Assembly: GCF_042453785.1 (NCBI RefSeq)
Contig: NC_091661.1
Span: 25,845,501 to 25,909,500, forward strand
Reading direction: 5' to 3'
DNA: 64,000 nucleotides
Origin: Malus domestica
Lineage: Eukaryota; Streptophyta; Magnoliopsida; Rosales; Rosaceae
The notes below the pieces were generated by a model. The model was not told the DNA's origin. It saw nothing but the letters and a program-made list of their open reading frames with translations, and did no database searches. Each line of letters opens with the position of its first letter. Within the stretch, counting starts at the first letter, position 1. A program made the translations under genes and the position numbers. Below, piece by piece: positions 9,499 through 21,660 of the stretch.

Positions 9499-12400
9499 CC
9501 ATAGACTCTGTTGGTTCCGTTCAAGTCACTCCTCTTATTAAACTTGATGATGTGTTACATGTGCCTAACTTTCGAGTCTATTTGTTATTCGTTAGCAAAC
9601 TCACCGAGTCCTTACAATGCATAGTGATTTTCTTTCCCACCTTCTGTGTGATACAGAACATGGATACGAGGAGGACGATTGGCCTGGGCAAGTGATATAA
9701 TGGGCTCTATTACTTGTCGTAGGCACAAAATCCTCACCTTGCTCGCAACGTCAGCTGTCATTCCAACCTTTGGCACCAACGCTTAAGACACCCCTCCACC
9801 GGCCCTCTATAAGTTTTGACCAAGCAAGTTTTAACTATTATGTTTGACTCGAGTCATTCGTGTGACATTTGCCCTGTTGCTAAGCAAACTCGTTTATCTT
9901 TTCCATCAAGTTTTATTTCATCTAAAGCACCTTTTGATTTAATACGTTGTGATATTTGGGGACCCCATCGAGTCAATTCCCATTTGGGGGCTTGATATTT
10001 TTTTACCATTGTTGATGATTATTCTCGTTATACTTGGATTCACCTTATGCATTTTGAAGTCTGAAACACAAGGCTTGTTATGCTCTTTTATTGCTTGGGT
10101 TCAAACACAATTTAATTGCATGATCAAAACACTTAGGGCAAATAATGGGGTTGAATTCACTTCTTTACGATCATTCTTTGATAGCAAAGGTATCATGTTT
10201 CACACATCTTGTCCTTCAACTCCTCAACAAAATGGGGTAGTTGAAAGGAAACATCGCCATCTTTAAATGTTGGGAGAGCACTTCGATTTCAAGCCAATTT
10301 ACCTTTAACATTTTGGGGGGAAAGTGTTCAAACCGCATGTTATTTAATTAATCGTTTACCCACACCACTCCTTTAGCACAAAACTTCTTTTAAGCTTTTA
10401 CATCATACCCATCACGATTTTAACCACCTCCGAGTTTTTGGTTGCTCATGCTATGCCACAAATCTTACTCCCACACATAAATTTGATCAACGTGCTCAGA
10501 AATGCATTTTTGTTGGATACCCTCTTGGTCAAAAAGCTACCATTTCTATGATCTCACTACCCACAAATTTTCCACTACTCGTGATGTTGTCTTTCACGAA
10601 GATCAATTTCCCTTTCTTTCTCAGCCACCAGATCACCAACCTGATAGTGTTGTCCTACCTCTACCTCTTGATCCCCCTATTTCCACACCTTCAGAACCTA
10701 TCATTAATTCTCCCACTACCATGCCTTTACCACCTCCCACAGACACATCTCCACACCCACCACCTCCCACCTAGTCTACCCCCCACCTTCACTCGACCTT
10801 ACTCCTTCAACCCATTCCCCTTGATACTCGACACTCCCATTGTCCCACTAAACGCTTTGTGCGACTCCAGGGCTACCATTTATATCATGTCCAATCACTT
10901 ACTCTTGGTGCCAACTCCTCCTCCATGTCAGGTAGTCACTATCCATTATCTCACTATGTTTTTTATGCTTATCTTTCTTCTTCCTATCACTTTTTTGCCT
11001 GTGCTATTTCCACCCTTGTCGAACCTACCACTTTTGAGTAGGCTAATAATGATACTCAGTGGCAAGCTGCTATGCAATCCAAACTTCTTGCTGTAGAACA
11101 CAACAATACATGGACTCTCACTCGTCTCATTCCCGGTCATCAGGCCATTGGTTGCAAATGGGTCTATAAAATCAATTACAATTCATATGGTTTTATCGAA
11201 CGTTATAAAACTCATCTTATTGCTAAGTGCCTTCGCCCCTGCTGCCAAACTCATTATAGTTCATTGTCTTTTGGCCGTGGCTTCTGTTCGTCATTGGTCT
11301 CTCCACCAAATGGATGTCCAAAATGTTTTCCTCCATGGGGACCTCGGGGAAGAGGTGTATATGTAGCTGCCTCCTGGTCTTCGTTGGCAGGGGAACATAA
11401 TGTATGCCGACTGAACAAGGCACTTTATGGGCTCAAACAAGCTTCTCGTAGCTGGTTTTCCAAATTTTCCATCGTCATACATCAAGCCGGTTATCAACAA
11501 TCCAAGGCTGATTACTCTTTATTCACCAAGGTACGTGATCACTCATTCACAGCCGTACTAATCTATGTCGATGACATGATCATCATATGTAATGATGAAG
11601 TGGCCTTCCGTGACCTTAAGCAATTTCTTCACACTCATTTTCGAATTAAGGACCTTGGACCATTAAAATACTTTTTCAGCGTAGAAGTGGCATGGTCTTC
11701 TCAAGGCATCTCCATTTCTCAACGGAAATACACACTTGATATTTTTTATGAAGCTGGTTTACTTGGTGCCAAACCTACAAAATTTCCCATGGAAGAAAAC
11801 TTGAAGTTATCTCTAACGGAGGGACAAGTTCTTCACGATGCTTCGAAGTATAGGAGGCTTGTTGGCAAACTCATTTATCTTACGATCACCAGCCTAGAGA
11901 TTTCATATATATACAGTTCATATACTCAGTTAATATATGCAACAACCAAGAAAACCACATCTAGAAGTCGTTCATCGCCTCTTGCGTTACTTAAAAAAGG
12001 CACCTGGACAAGGACTTCTATTTCCTTCAAAAGGGGACTTAATGTTGACTGGTTATTACGATGCCAATTGGGCTTGATGCCCAATTACAGAGAGATCCAT
12101 CACAGGCTATTGTATATTTCTTGGTGGTGAATTGGTGTCTTGGAAAACTAATAAACAAACGACTGTTTCTCGATTTTCAGCAAAAGCGGAGTATCGTGCC
12201 ATGGCTTCTACTACATGCGAGCTTACATGGATGAAATATTTATTAGCTGACCCATGAGTTGATCATCGTGTGCCAGCAAAGCTACATTATGACAATCATG
12301 TTACTCTACATATAGCTGCTAATCCAGTGTTTCATGAGCGCACCAAGCACATAGAAATCGATTGTCATGTCGTTCATGAGTGCATTTAATCAGGGATCAT

Positions 12401-12520
12401 CACAACAACTTACGTTCGTACTGAAGCGCAGTTAGCTGACATGTTCACCAAGCCACTTGGAAAAGCTATGTTTCGATCCTTACTTGGCAAGATGGGTGTG
12501 ATTGACATTCACACTCCACC
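9499..12520 (+). pseudogene. Copia pol remnants (integrase, reverse transcriptase, RNase H)
   Basis: The pre-integrase motif LWHQRLRH is near 9766, a zinc-finger CDIC near 9868, the integrase core DIWGP near 9950, and QQNGVVERKHR near 10225. The reverse transcriptase spans about 11066-11900, with QMDVQNVFLHGDL (about 11306), NKALYGLKQASRSW (about 11413) and the catalytic YVDDM at 11564-11578. The RNase H region, about 12030-12480, has SAKAEYRAM and ends with LADMFTKPLG. Many frameshifts and stops (for example near 10265, 10375, 11368 and 12076) break the reading frame, so no active polyprotein is possible. It is transcribed in the same direction as the LTRs. Confidence 0.88.
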
Positions 12521-12522
12521 TT

Positions 12523-12531
12523 AAGGGGGAG
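12523..12531 (+). other. Copia polypurine tract
   Basis: AAGGGGGAG lies directly before the right LTR and serves in plus-strand priming. Confidence 0.85.
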
Positions 12532-12534
12532 TAT

Positions 12535-12781
12535 TGAACGACAATATCTTGGAGTATCATTGAAGATTGTGTGTCTTCCTTAGTTATAGGAATAGCTTGA
12601 TCCGTGTAAATCATGTATTGATATTCATAGTTGACTTCCTAGAATAGCCTCATGTATTATTGTATAAATCTTGTATTCCATGTAAAGCATAATTTGTATG
12701 AAATCAAACTACCATTATTTTCTCCCTCGCTTATCCTAAATCCTAGAAACCCGAAACCCTAGCAGCTTCATATTTTTAACA
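12535..12781 (+). repeat. Copia 3' LTR
   Basis: This 247-bp copy of the left LTR differs from it by about ten substitutions and a 2-bp GT insertion. Confidence 0.92.
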
Positions 12782-13213
12782 AGTATTGAGAAAGGACAAC
12801 GTATACACGTGACAACACATTAACCAAATGACTTTTTCTTGTTTGAGAGACGATCTTTAATGGTCTTGTGTATGCATGTGCAGTAATACAAATTGTTGCT
12901 AACATGATCAACTGAATTTGTTTATCTTTTTTCATAGGCTGGCAACAGAACTTTAGCTCAAGATCTAATTGTTTTACTTTTGGAGTTCAAATCTATACTA
13001 TAGTGAGCACTATCGAATAGATGTGAATGGCATAAATTTTCCTAAATAAATTAAAGAAAACAAAAGTGGAATACCGACAGTAGATTTATAGTAGGTAGGT
13101 TTGTCCACCATTTTTCAAACAAACAACCAAGATGGTACGCGTCTCGAATTAAAAAGATAAAACCCTAACCCTGTTCACTTTTGCTGTTTCAAACTCTTTC
13201 TTGCAACTCATAC

Positions 13214-14132
13214 GCATGGTATAAAATATCGATAATATCGGAAATATCGGTAATCCAAAAACATGGAAATTTCGATGGAAATATCGAGATATTATCGATA
13301 TCGATAAAAATTAAATAAAAACCACGGAAATTGTAAGAAAAACTTGGAAATTTTTATTGAAACTTTGGAGAATGTTTATTTAATCAATTATCTATTAGTT
13401 TATCAAAAAAATTAGAAGGAAATGCATTACATGATGGATTTAACTGATTTAAGTTGATTATACAGCTAGCTGGCAAACACTGTGAGTGTAGAAAATATGT
13501 AGTAATTAATGAAAAAAAGATTAAACACACCATAATTATTTATATATAATGATTTACTACAATATTTTACACTTTATACATTGCATGGTAAGATACATGA
13601 GTGATTTAGTACCACATAAAGTTCCTATGAGGTTCAAAATTTTCACTATCTTCATCATCTCTATGTGTAGAGTAAGTTTATTGTGAAGAGTATTCATCAA
13701 ATGATAAATCCCCAAAATAGTTTTGCATGTAATTGTTAACATGCCACTCTTATAAATATAAATATTTTAGCATATTATCACTAAAACATAAGTGATATAT
13801 GGTGGTTACGGTGTTGGAGGAGTAAAATGGGAGGGGTTCAAGTACCCTTTGTGTTTTTTTTCCTCCCTTTTTCCCTTTTTTTTTCTTCTTTTTCTTTTTT
13901 TTTTCCTTCCTTTACATCGATATTTTCGATATTTTAGCGATATTACACCGATATTTTGACAAAATATTGCTGAAGTGTGAGCGAAATTATCGACATCGAT
14001 ATTTTCCGATATTATCGTCGATATTGTCAATATTTGTACGATATGTACATGGATATATTTCGAAATATCCGTGATTTGAAAAAACCAAAATATCCTTGAT
14101 ATTTCGTCGATATTATCGATATTTCAGACTAT
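13214..14132 (+). mobile_element. TATCGATA-rich inverted-repeat element, copy 1
   Basis: The left end reads GCATGGTATAAAATATCGAT and the right end is its imperfect reverse complement (ATCGATATTTCAGACTATGC). Both ends are packed with TATCGATA, GATATT and CGGAAATATCGG motifs. The middle (13330-13760) is unique AT-rich sequence that recurs at 15885-16215 and 35400-35745 in the opposite orientation. No coding potential is seen. It is most likely a non-autonomous DNA transposon. The family is not identified and target duplications are unclear. Confidence 0.6.
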
Positions 14133-14690
14133 GCTCCTATGTCAGTCACTACACGTTCGCGTGAGAAAATAGAATTTGTTATTTCGTCTTTACAAAAAAT
14201 AAATAAAAACAAAAATATGATTAATTAATGGTGACACGTTCACTAAAAATAAATCCTTTTTGTAGCAAGAGGGGGGTGTTGAGGGGAAGATAAAAGTACA
14301 ATCGTACAAATATTTTAGCGATATTACACCGATATTTTGACAAAATATTGCTGAAGTGTGAGCGAAATTATCGACATCGATATTTTCCGATATTATCGTC
14401 GATATTGTCAATATTTGTACGATATGTACATGGATATATTTCGAAATATCCGTGATTTGAAAAAACCGAAATATCCTTGATATTTCGTCGATATTATCGA
14501 TATTTCAGACTATGCTCCTATGTCAGTCGCTACACGTTCGTGCGAGAAAATAGAATTTGTTATTTCGTCTTTACAAAAAATAAATAAAAACAAAAATAGG
14601 ATTAATTAATGGTGACACGTTCACTAAAAATAAATCCTTTTTGTAGCAAGAGGGGGGGTGTTGAGGGGAAGATAAAAGTACAATCGTACA
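13929..14690. repeat. 381-bp tandem duplication
   Basis: Unit 1 (about 13929-14309) and unit 2 (about 14310-14690) are near-identical, with only about five base differences and one extra G. Each unit holds the right end of the TATCGATA element plus about 175 bp of flanking DNA ending in acaatcgtaca. This is a recent local duplication. Confidence 0.88.
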
Positions 14691-15170
14691 GGGCCTCAAA
14701 TATTAAGGGGCTTTAAAAATTTTGTCATCTAATATTATGTAATGATGTTTTATATTTAAAAATTATTTTTGTTAGCACTTTAAAATCTCATTGTGCACTA
14801 CTTAAAAGAGTATTTTTTTTTTAAATATAAAAATTTGAAGTGCAATGAGATATTTTTGGTGTCAATAGTAACATCCTATAAGGGGATATTTTTCAATTTA
14901 TTATATAATAATGTTATATATTCAAGTGAAACTTTAAAGTTAGCATTTTGAAGTTTTTTTTCATGTTTGGTTGTTGAAGATTGAAATGCTTTTGATCATT
15001 TAGTGAATGTTATATTTATAACTCTTTTTACTTATAATTAATGACATTTGTAAATTTGCAATTAGTGAGTGCTAAAGTTCGTTTTGATTGAAGTGATTGT
15101 TTTCTGGCATCAACATTGTCCTACTTTTCTAAAACTATCTTAGAGAATGGCTCTTTTATAAATTTCGCAC
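14691..15170 (-). repeat. Repeat family B, partial copy
   Basis: This sequence, from gggcctcaaatattaagggg to actatcttaga, recurs in reverse orientation at 20943-21660 and 47725-48430. It is AT-rich and non-coding. It appears to be a dispersed element of about 550 bp of unknown class. Confidence 0.6.
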
Positions 15171-15429
15171 AGAACTCCCAAAATCTCTGAGATGACCATA
15201 CATGTACGTACCTTAATTTTGCCCTAAATTCTATATCTAATACAAAAGTATGTACCATAGAAGGCACGAGAAACTAATTTGGATGGAACCGAAAGCTAAA
15301 GACCAAGGTTGAATGTGACCAAGTCTGTGAAAGAAGCCACAAACAAACTAGTTAGTTGTGAATCAATTGGAAGCTAAAGCTAAAAGCCAGGCACAGAAAG
15401 AGAAACCCGGGGAAGGGGGGAGGGTGGAT

Positions 15430-15815
15430 CGACAAAACCTTGCTCCGGAAGTACCTGAACATCGCCAGTGCTCTCTCAAATCTCAATCTCTTCCATCTCT
15501 CATGTCCCCCACACTGCGTTGGCACAGAGAGAGAGAGAGAGAGAGAAAGAGAGAGCGCCCCCGGGGAGGGGGAGGGGGAGCGACAAATGGCATGGGAGTG
15601 CATGTGAACCTTGCTCCGGAAGTACGTGAACATCGGCAGTGCTCTCTCAAATCTCAATCTCTTCCATCTCTCATGTCCCCCACATCGGGGGGAGGGGGTG
15701 TTTGGGGGTGTGGGGTGGGAGCGACAAATGGCATGGGAGTGCATGTGAACCTTGCTCCGGAAGTACGTGAACATCGTCAGTGCTCTTTCAAATCTCAATC
15801 TCTTCCATCTCTCAT
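15430..15815 (+). repeat. Minisatellite of about 140-170 bp units with a GA tract
   Basis: Three copies of a block from ccttgctccggaagtac to cttccatctctcatg start near 15437, 15608 and 15748. They are separated by G-rich spacers, one of which contains a GA microsatellite (15527-15555). A fourth, shorter copy follows after the inserted element (16345-16400). Open frames run through the repeat on both strands because the unit lacks stops. I do not read this as coding. Confidence 0.75.
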
Positions 15816-16303
15816 GAAGGTCTAAAATACCGATATTTCCATCGAAATTTCCGTGTTTTTGGACTACCGATATTTCCGATATCATCGATATTTTAGACCT
15901 TGATATGAACTCTATGTGATACAAAGTCACTCATGTATCTTACCATGCAATGTATAAAGTGTAAAATATTGTACTAATTCATTATATATAAATGATTATG
16001 GTGTGTTTAAACTTCTTTCATTAATTACTACATATTTTCTACACTCACAATGTTTGTCAGCTCGCTATATAATCAACTTAAATCAGTTAAATCCATCATG
16101 CAATGCATTTCCTTCCTATGTTTTTGTGATAAACTAAAAGATAATTGACTAAATAAAAATCTTGCAAAGTTTCAATAAAAAATTCCAAGTTTTTCTTACA
16201 ATTTAATTTTTATCGATATCGATAATATCCTGATATTTCCATCGAAATTTTCGTGTTTTTGGACTACCGATATTTCCGATATCATCGATATTTTAGACCT
16301 TGC
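15816..16303 (-). mobile_element. TATCGATA-rich inverted-repeat element, copy 2
   Basis: Begins AAGGTCTAAAATACCGATAT and ends ATCGATATTTTAGACCTTG. An extra copy of the terminal block lies at 15885-15900. The interior matches copy 1 in reverse. It sits inside the minisatellite: CTCATG is found on both sides, which may be a short target duplication or repeat homology. Confidence 0.65.
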
Positions 16304-16420
16304 TCATGTCCCCCGCACGTGCACTTCTGACAGACAAACCCAAACGTGAACATCGTCATGCTCTCTCAAATCTCAATCTCTTCCATCTCTCATGTCCCCC
16401 ACACGTGCACTTTTGACAGA
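16304..16420 (+). repeat. Fourth minisatellite unit, right of the insertion
   Basis: The block gaacatcgtcatgctctctc through cttccatctctcatgtcccc repeats the units at 15430-15815. The motif cacgtgcacttytgacagacaaaccca also occurs twice here (16314 and 16403). Confidence 0.65.
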
Positions 16421-16645
16421 CAAACCCATTCGTGTGAAGTCAGACTGATGAAATTTACAGACATTGAGAAGTGTACACACTCACACAGACATACAGAGAG
16501 AGGGGTATGGCATTCAACGCACAGTCGCCCCACACGTGTGGCTGCAGACCTCGTGTCTAGTGGCTGACCACTCTATAACCCTAGTTTGGCTCTGACCTCA
16601 GTCATCACTCTTTCTGTTTCTATCTCATCCGAGTCAACCCTCAAG

Positions 16646-16868
16646 GAGGTGGATTGTCTGCCCTCCCATTTCCATACTCTTCACATTCCTTTTTATTTTG
16701 TGTGGTCACGATTAAGCCACGATAACATTTTATATTCCCATTACTTTTTATTTTATTATTTTTATAAAAAAAATCAATATAAAAAATTAACGTGGCTTAA
16801 CCGTGACCACATAAATATAAAAGAATGAGAAGAGTATGAAAATTGAAGGGCAGACAATCCACCTCCAT
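16646..16868. mobile_element. MITE with roughly 75-bp terminal inverted repeats
   Basis: The left arm starts GGAGGTGGATTGTCTGCCCT and runs to TTAAGCCACG. The right arm is its reverse complement with a few changes. The arms surround an AT-rich core of about 60 bp. No coding frame is present. The target duplication is not clear. Confidence 0.75.
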
Positions 16869-19800
16869 CCCTCACCCCCACACTTCCCTACTTGAATGTG
16901 TATCTTTGGGAACCGGGCACTTTCATCTTCTTGTGGTACATTGCATGCATGCGCTACTTCTCTAATTTCATCGATTTATTGTGATTAATTGGGCTGCATT
17001 TACAAAATTAGTGGCTATGACCAACACTTTGTTTTATGATACAAACTATGGAACCATATCTATGCAACGGGGTATCTGCTTATTAGGCTCAGCGAAAACA
17101 ATAACGACAATAACCGATCACATTTTAATAATACTATATCAATTGTATCAACAATAATAATAATGTATAGATAACATATAAACTACATATATATGCGCAT
17201 ATTTGTTTTTTAATGTGAGTCACTACACAACCTTAAAGTTTAATACTTTAGCTTTAGCATATAACACGTAGAGGACAATCTAGCTATATATGCGATTCAC
17301 CAACCATACATACGAAATTCGCAGGTTTTTAAGCCTTGCATAATATCTTTTGCCAGGGTTTAGGATTATGTCTTAACATGATTTCTTCACTAAGGGTTAG
17401 GGCTTTATTGTTTCTCATCAAAAGTCTATCCTAACCGAAAAAAAATTCTATCTTAACATGAAGAGCTTAAAAATTCTTCACTAGGGTTAGGGTTCTATTG
17501 TTTATCGTCATAAAGTTCTATACTATTTCCAACTTGCAGAGGCATTTGCTCTTAAATATACAACTCCTAAAGTTAAGCATATCGAGATTCATAATCATAT
17601 TAGGAAATTGACAAGTGAAGCCAGCCCACTTTTCTTTTGAATGTTTGCTACTGATTTGTCACAATTGGACAAATTATTGGAGTTCATCAATCTTGCATTA
17701 TTGGTATTGCTTGACTAGCCACATAAAATTCCAATTTATGTCATTCACTACCTGACACACATTGAATTAATGGATGAGAATTCACCAATGATTGCATAGC
17801 ACGCATAGATTTTTCCTCAAACACTTGCCCGTGTAAATCCAAATTATACGACCATAGAAATATTAGTCCACCCTCACTGATCCATGTCCAGCATGATTGA
17901 ACGCTCTTGATTGTTAGTGAAATACATGAATATCTTCAACCTGAAAAGGATGTCTTTGGGAAATAAAGGAAAATAAAAACCTTTGTCATGTTTCAAGACC
18001 AAAAAAAAAAAAAGTATACATAACAAAAAAGTGCGTGATTTAAGGCAGACTACCGCGTTCCACTATAAAAATCTATCATCTCTATCCAAATTCTAGCCTA
18101 ATTAATCAACTAGAATTTATGACCTCTATTCGAAATCTTAGTAAAAGATCTTAGATCTGTTATCTTATGTTTGATCATTTCATTTATTCAAAGTAAAAAA
18201 CAAAAACATTTTCATTGGAATTATGATCTTGAGCTTTTTAATTAAACGAAATTAATTTTTTTGGTCCCCTTTACAGTTGAATCAATGAATCCAAGATTTG
18301 ATAAGATTCCGTGGTCCTTTGGTGGCGGCTTTATAGCTGGTACAGAGCTGATAGAAAAGAAAGGAAATCTAAAGAAAATTCGGAACCTCAAATTGAAAAT
18401 TCACAGTTCATCATGTTATCTTGCAACTAAACCAGTTAACCATATAGTTATTTGAATGTTATTGTGTCGGCAAGCGTACATGATATATGCGATGCATCAA
18501 AAAATTTCCAGTGTCCCACATGACTTCATGAGCCCCTCGTAGGTCGCCAAACAGACCTCAAACTCCCATATTTTTCAAGTTAAATCCCCTTCACTGGATA
18601 AACAAAGCACAACTAGCTACCATTTTCTCCTTCGATATTCATCATTTATGTCGTTTACATCACTTACAAGAATATCTTTTTCTTACCAAGCAGTTTGAAT
18701 ATTGTTTTGTAACAGAATACGTCATCAGTTTGTTGTTTTGTGTGTGTTTAAATCCATACATTATTTATGTTGGGGTTATAGGAGATAAATATCGACGATA
18801 TAACAATGATCATATTAACTACAGATCAACAATGATAATCTCAGCAGGTCAAAAACATTGACTAGCTCAACATATCGACTACTTCGGGTCCACATTCTTA
18901 AGAATAGGATTAACTCCAACCCAGAAATTCTGTATATGAACCCTGGAGAGCACGGACTCGTACCAACTTGGCTGCTGGATCAAATCCCAAAGGATCGGTT
19001 TGATGGACCAGCAACAATATTAGATCGTTTGATGTGTTGTAGCTTCACTGTGGTTGGTGCAAATACATGGATATTACAGCGACCAATCGATCGAGGGCTA
19101 GTGGCACATATGGTTGGAGTCGGGCGTAATGGCCGGGCCCTTGAAAAAGGACACAGTTTATACACATGATCACTTCCATATGCATCTCACTAGCTATAGA
19201 TTAATATCAGGACTGTCACCTCACACGTGAGCTGAGACGTGTTGTAGGGGCAACATCATCTACTACAATTGGCCAACCTTGATGATGACTTGCATGAGCA
19301 ATGTCTCACGATTGGGGTTTGCAACTTTTCTTAAGGTAGGGTTGACTTTGCATCATCAAATATATATAACAATTGATTAGTGCTTTCTTGTTTTGACATA
19401 ATCATTCAGATTTTTTTTAACAGGACATAATCATTCAGATTTCGTTCATGAATTTCAGAGGACATTGGACATTAACCTCAAATATCCTAGTGATATATAC
19501 GCATTAATCTAATGTATGTCTAACTAACCTAAATAGATGCATGAAAGAACAATCTTTTCGGATGATTTAAATTAGATGGCGGAGTGGGTGGACCAAAGAT
19601 GCAAATTCAGCAGCAAAATATACACCTTCCATATTAAGCTTTATTGTTTAATTTGGGCTCATGATCCGCCTGTGTGCAACTCGTTCTTTTCAATGAAATA
19701 TGATTTTTCTAATATCAAATTTTGTGGTTTACTATGTTTTATCAGCGTTTTTATGTTTTTCGGATAATTTTGATAATTTTTGTTTCTATCTGTTAGGGTT

Positions 19801-20942
19801 ATATATCTTTCTTTGGAGTGTTAGATTTTGTTAACTTTTATTTATTCAATTAATATACTTTGAGGCTTTCTCATATATTTTTTTAGTGGATTATAGTTCT
19901 ATGATGCATTACGATTATCGTTTGATACCATTTTTTGGTTACAATGCGTTATCAAAGTACCAAATTATAAAATAACAACCATATAATTCAAATGCAATAA
20001 TGCTATTTAGACATTGATAAAAATGACATATTTATTGACATACCCACTAATGCCTATGTGATCTATTGTGATCCAAAGTTGATAACATATATAGCATATA
20101 AAATTACACCCTATATTAATATATATATTCTGAAACAACAATGATGAGGTTAGTTTATAAGGAATAACAGACTATCTCTCTGGCAAAAGAAAGAACTCGA
20201 TCGAACTACAAAGATTTAAGATATATTTAAAAGTGAGAGCTTGTTCTAACATTGTTCAAGCTAATGAATTAATGGGGATTGAAGGATGTGTGTGTTGTAT
20301 GGGTTCGTACAGTTGCAGTGATCACCAAAGAAAGGGTTGGAGGGCACAACACAAACACATGCATGATAGGATTCTGTCATGAAAATAAAGCTTGATAAAT
20401 ACGAATATATAAAAATCTGTGGTTTTGAGAGTGCTTCATAGGGATCATTATCTTATGGGGCAGGACTTGTCCAGTTGGTAGAGATCGATCGATCGAGCCT
20501 AATGTTCCTTATGGGGACCATGTGGATTGAGCGATGTGTTATCATCACCTCATATTCTTCAAGTCCAAACCCTATAATTGCATCATACTGATCATTATTT
20601 GTATACACGTGGCCCCTTGCTATGTTTAAATTATCTTTTTAGAAGCTTCATTTGTGGGGTTCACACCCCCCGTGGCTGCATCCTGCAGGAAGGAGAGTTC
20701 AGATGAACTTGTTTACTACTCATAGTTCGGTTTGATAATGACAATGTAAAGGAAGAGGTTTAGTAAAGTATGTATTGAACATTGAATGGGTGGGACAATT
20801 AGCGTTTAGTAAGTATGATGACATCCAATTTGATAACATTAAACCTCAACTGAAGCAAGATACTAACTCATTACTCATTATTGTATCCTATTTTATCAGT
20901 TAGACAAACACAGATTACTTGAAGATGAATAACGTTAGCAGC
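16869..20942. other. Long gene-free stretch
   Basis: I find no gene, tRNA or known repeat that can be supported in these 4 kb. Open frames of 60-100 codons (for example around 18261-18455, 18858-19169 and 19576-19767) show no family motif, no plausible splice context and no codon bias. Short direct repeats with gggttagggttctattg lie at 17390-17510. Confidence 0.4.
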
Positions 20943-21660
20943 AGGGCCGTCTCTGAGATTTTGGGGTCCTGTGCCAAATTAATAAAAGGGCGCCTTTTAA
21001 GATAGTGTTTTAAAAAATGGTAAGACAATGTATTGACGCTAGAAAGTAATCACTTAAATCAAAACAAAATTTAACACTCGTTGATTGCAAGTTTAAAAAT
21101 ATCACTAATAATAAATAAAAAGAGCTGTAAACATAACGTTCACTAAATAATTAAAATCAGTTCAATCTTAAACAACCAAACAAGAAAAAAAACCTCAAAA
21201 ACTCTAACTTTAAAGTTTCACTTGAATATATAACATTATTATATAATAAAATTGAAAAAAAAAATACTTATTATTGCCATTAAAAGTATCTCATTGTAAT
21301 CCAACTTTTTATATTTATAAAGGAAAAAAAATTAAAGCTTATAAGGAGTGCATTATGAAATTTTAAAATGCTAACAAAAGCAATTTTTAAATATAGAACA
21401 TTATTACATATAAATATTTTTTTTTAGTACAACAACATATTTTACACTAAGGGAAGGGGGTTCGGTTAAGCCACACAAGGGCAACCTAATTTGATATCAA
21501 ATTCGTCATCCATGAGATTCGAACCTAAGACCTCTCACTTAAGTGAAGAGGAATATCAATGGACCATAGTACTAAATGGCTATTACATATAAATATTAGG
21601 TGACAAAAATTATGGGGGCCCCTTCAAATTTGAGACCTTGTGCGACTGCACATTTCGCTC
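20943..21660 (+). repeat. Repeat family B, copy interrupted by a SINE
   Basis: Starts ggccgtctctgagattttgg and ends near gaccttgtgcgactgcacat. The same order is found at 47725-48430, and part is found reversed at 14691-15170. It is interrupted by the SINE at 21419-21580. Confidence 0.65.
21419..21580 (-). mobile_element. tRNA-derived SINE (Au-like) with 17-bp TSD
   Basis: This is an insertion of about 160 bp flanked by the perfect 17-bp direct repeat TATTACATATAAATATT (21402-21418 and 21581-21597). On the minus strand it contains a pol III B-box-like GGTTCGAATCTC and ends in a poly-A run, seen as poly-T on the left. This structure is that of a plant SINE. The sequence resembles the Au SINE family, as does the copy at 49388-49545. 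Confidence 0.82.

Larger units (their letters stand above)
6965..12781 (+). mobile_element. Ty1/copia LTR retrotransposon, decayed
   Basis: This is a 5.8-kb element with two LTRs of about 245 bp that begin TGAACGAC and end TTTTTAACA. The left LTR is followed directly by a primer-binding site TGGTATCAGAGC, complementary to initiator tRNA-Met. The right LTR is preceded by a polypurine tract AAGGGGGAG. The internal order is gag, protease, integrase, reverse transcriptase, RNase H, which is copia order. Frames are broken in several places by frameshifts and stops, and a second element (8518-9498) interrupts the protease region. No clean target duplication is seen: the 5 bases on each side are GATAT and AGTAT. 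The two LTRs differ at about ten positions plus a 2-bp indel. Confidence 0.93.

Noticed and set aside
8796-9695. A 299-codon open frame on the plus strand
   Set aside because: It runs antisense through Cassandra LTRs and then into copia sequence. It is a chance frame in stop-poor repeat DNA, not a gene.
15352-15930. Open frames of 155 and 192 codons on opposite strands
   Set aside because: Both are produced by the minisatellite and GA tract, whose repeat unit lacks stops. No motif or splice context supports coding.
18858-19169. 103-codon open frame
   Set aside because: Overlaps a frame on the other strand and has no family signature. A gene relic is possible but cannot be shown.
20455-20500. 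tRNA-like sequence (aggacttgtccagttggtagag)
   Set aside because: Only a D-arm-like stretch is present; there is no matching acceptor stem, anticodon arm or T-arm.
16869-20942. Search for a hidden gene in the 4-kb gap
   Set aside because: I found no exon chain with consistent phases or family similarity; a non-coding RNA cannot be excluded from sequence alone.
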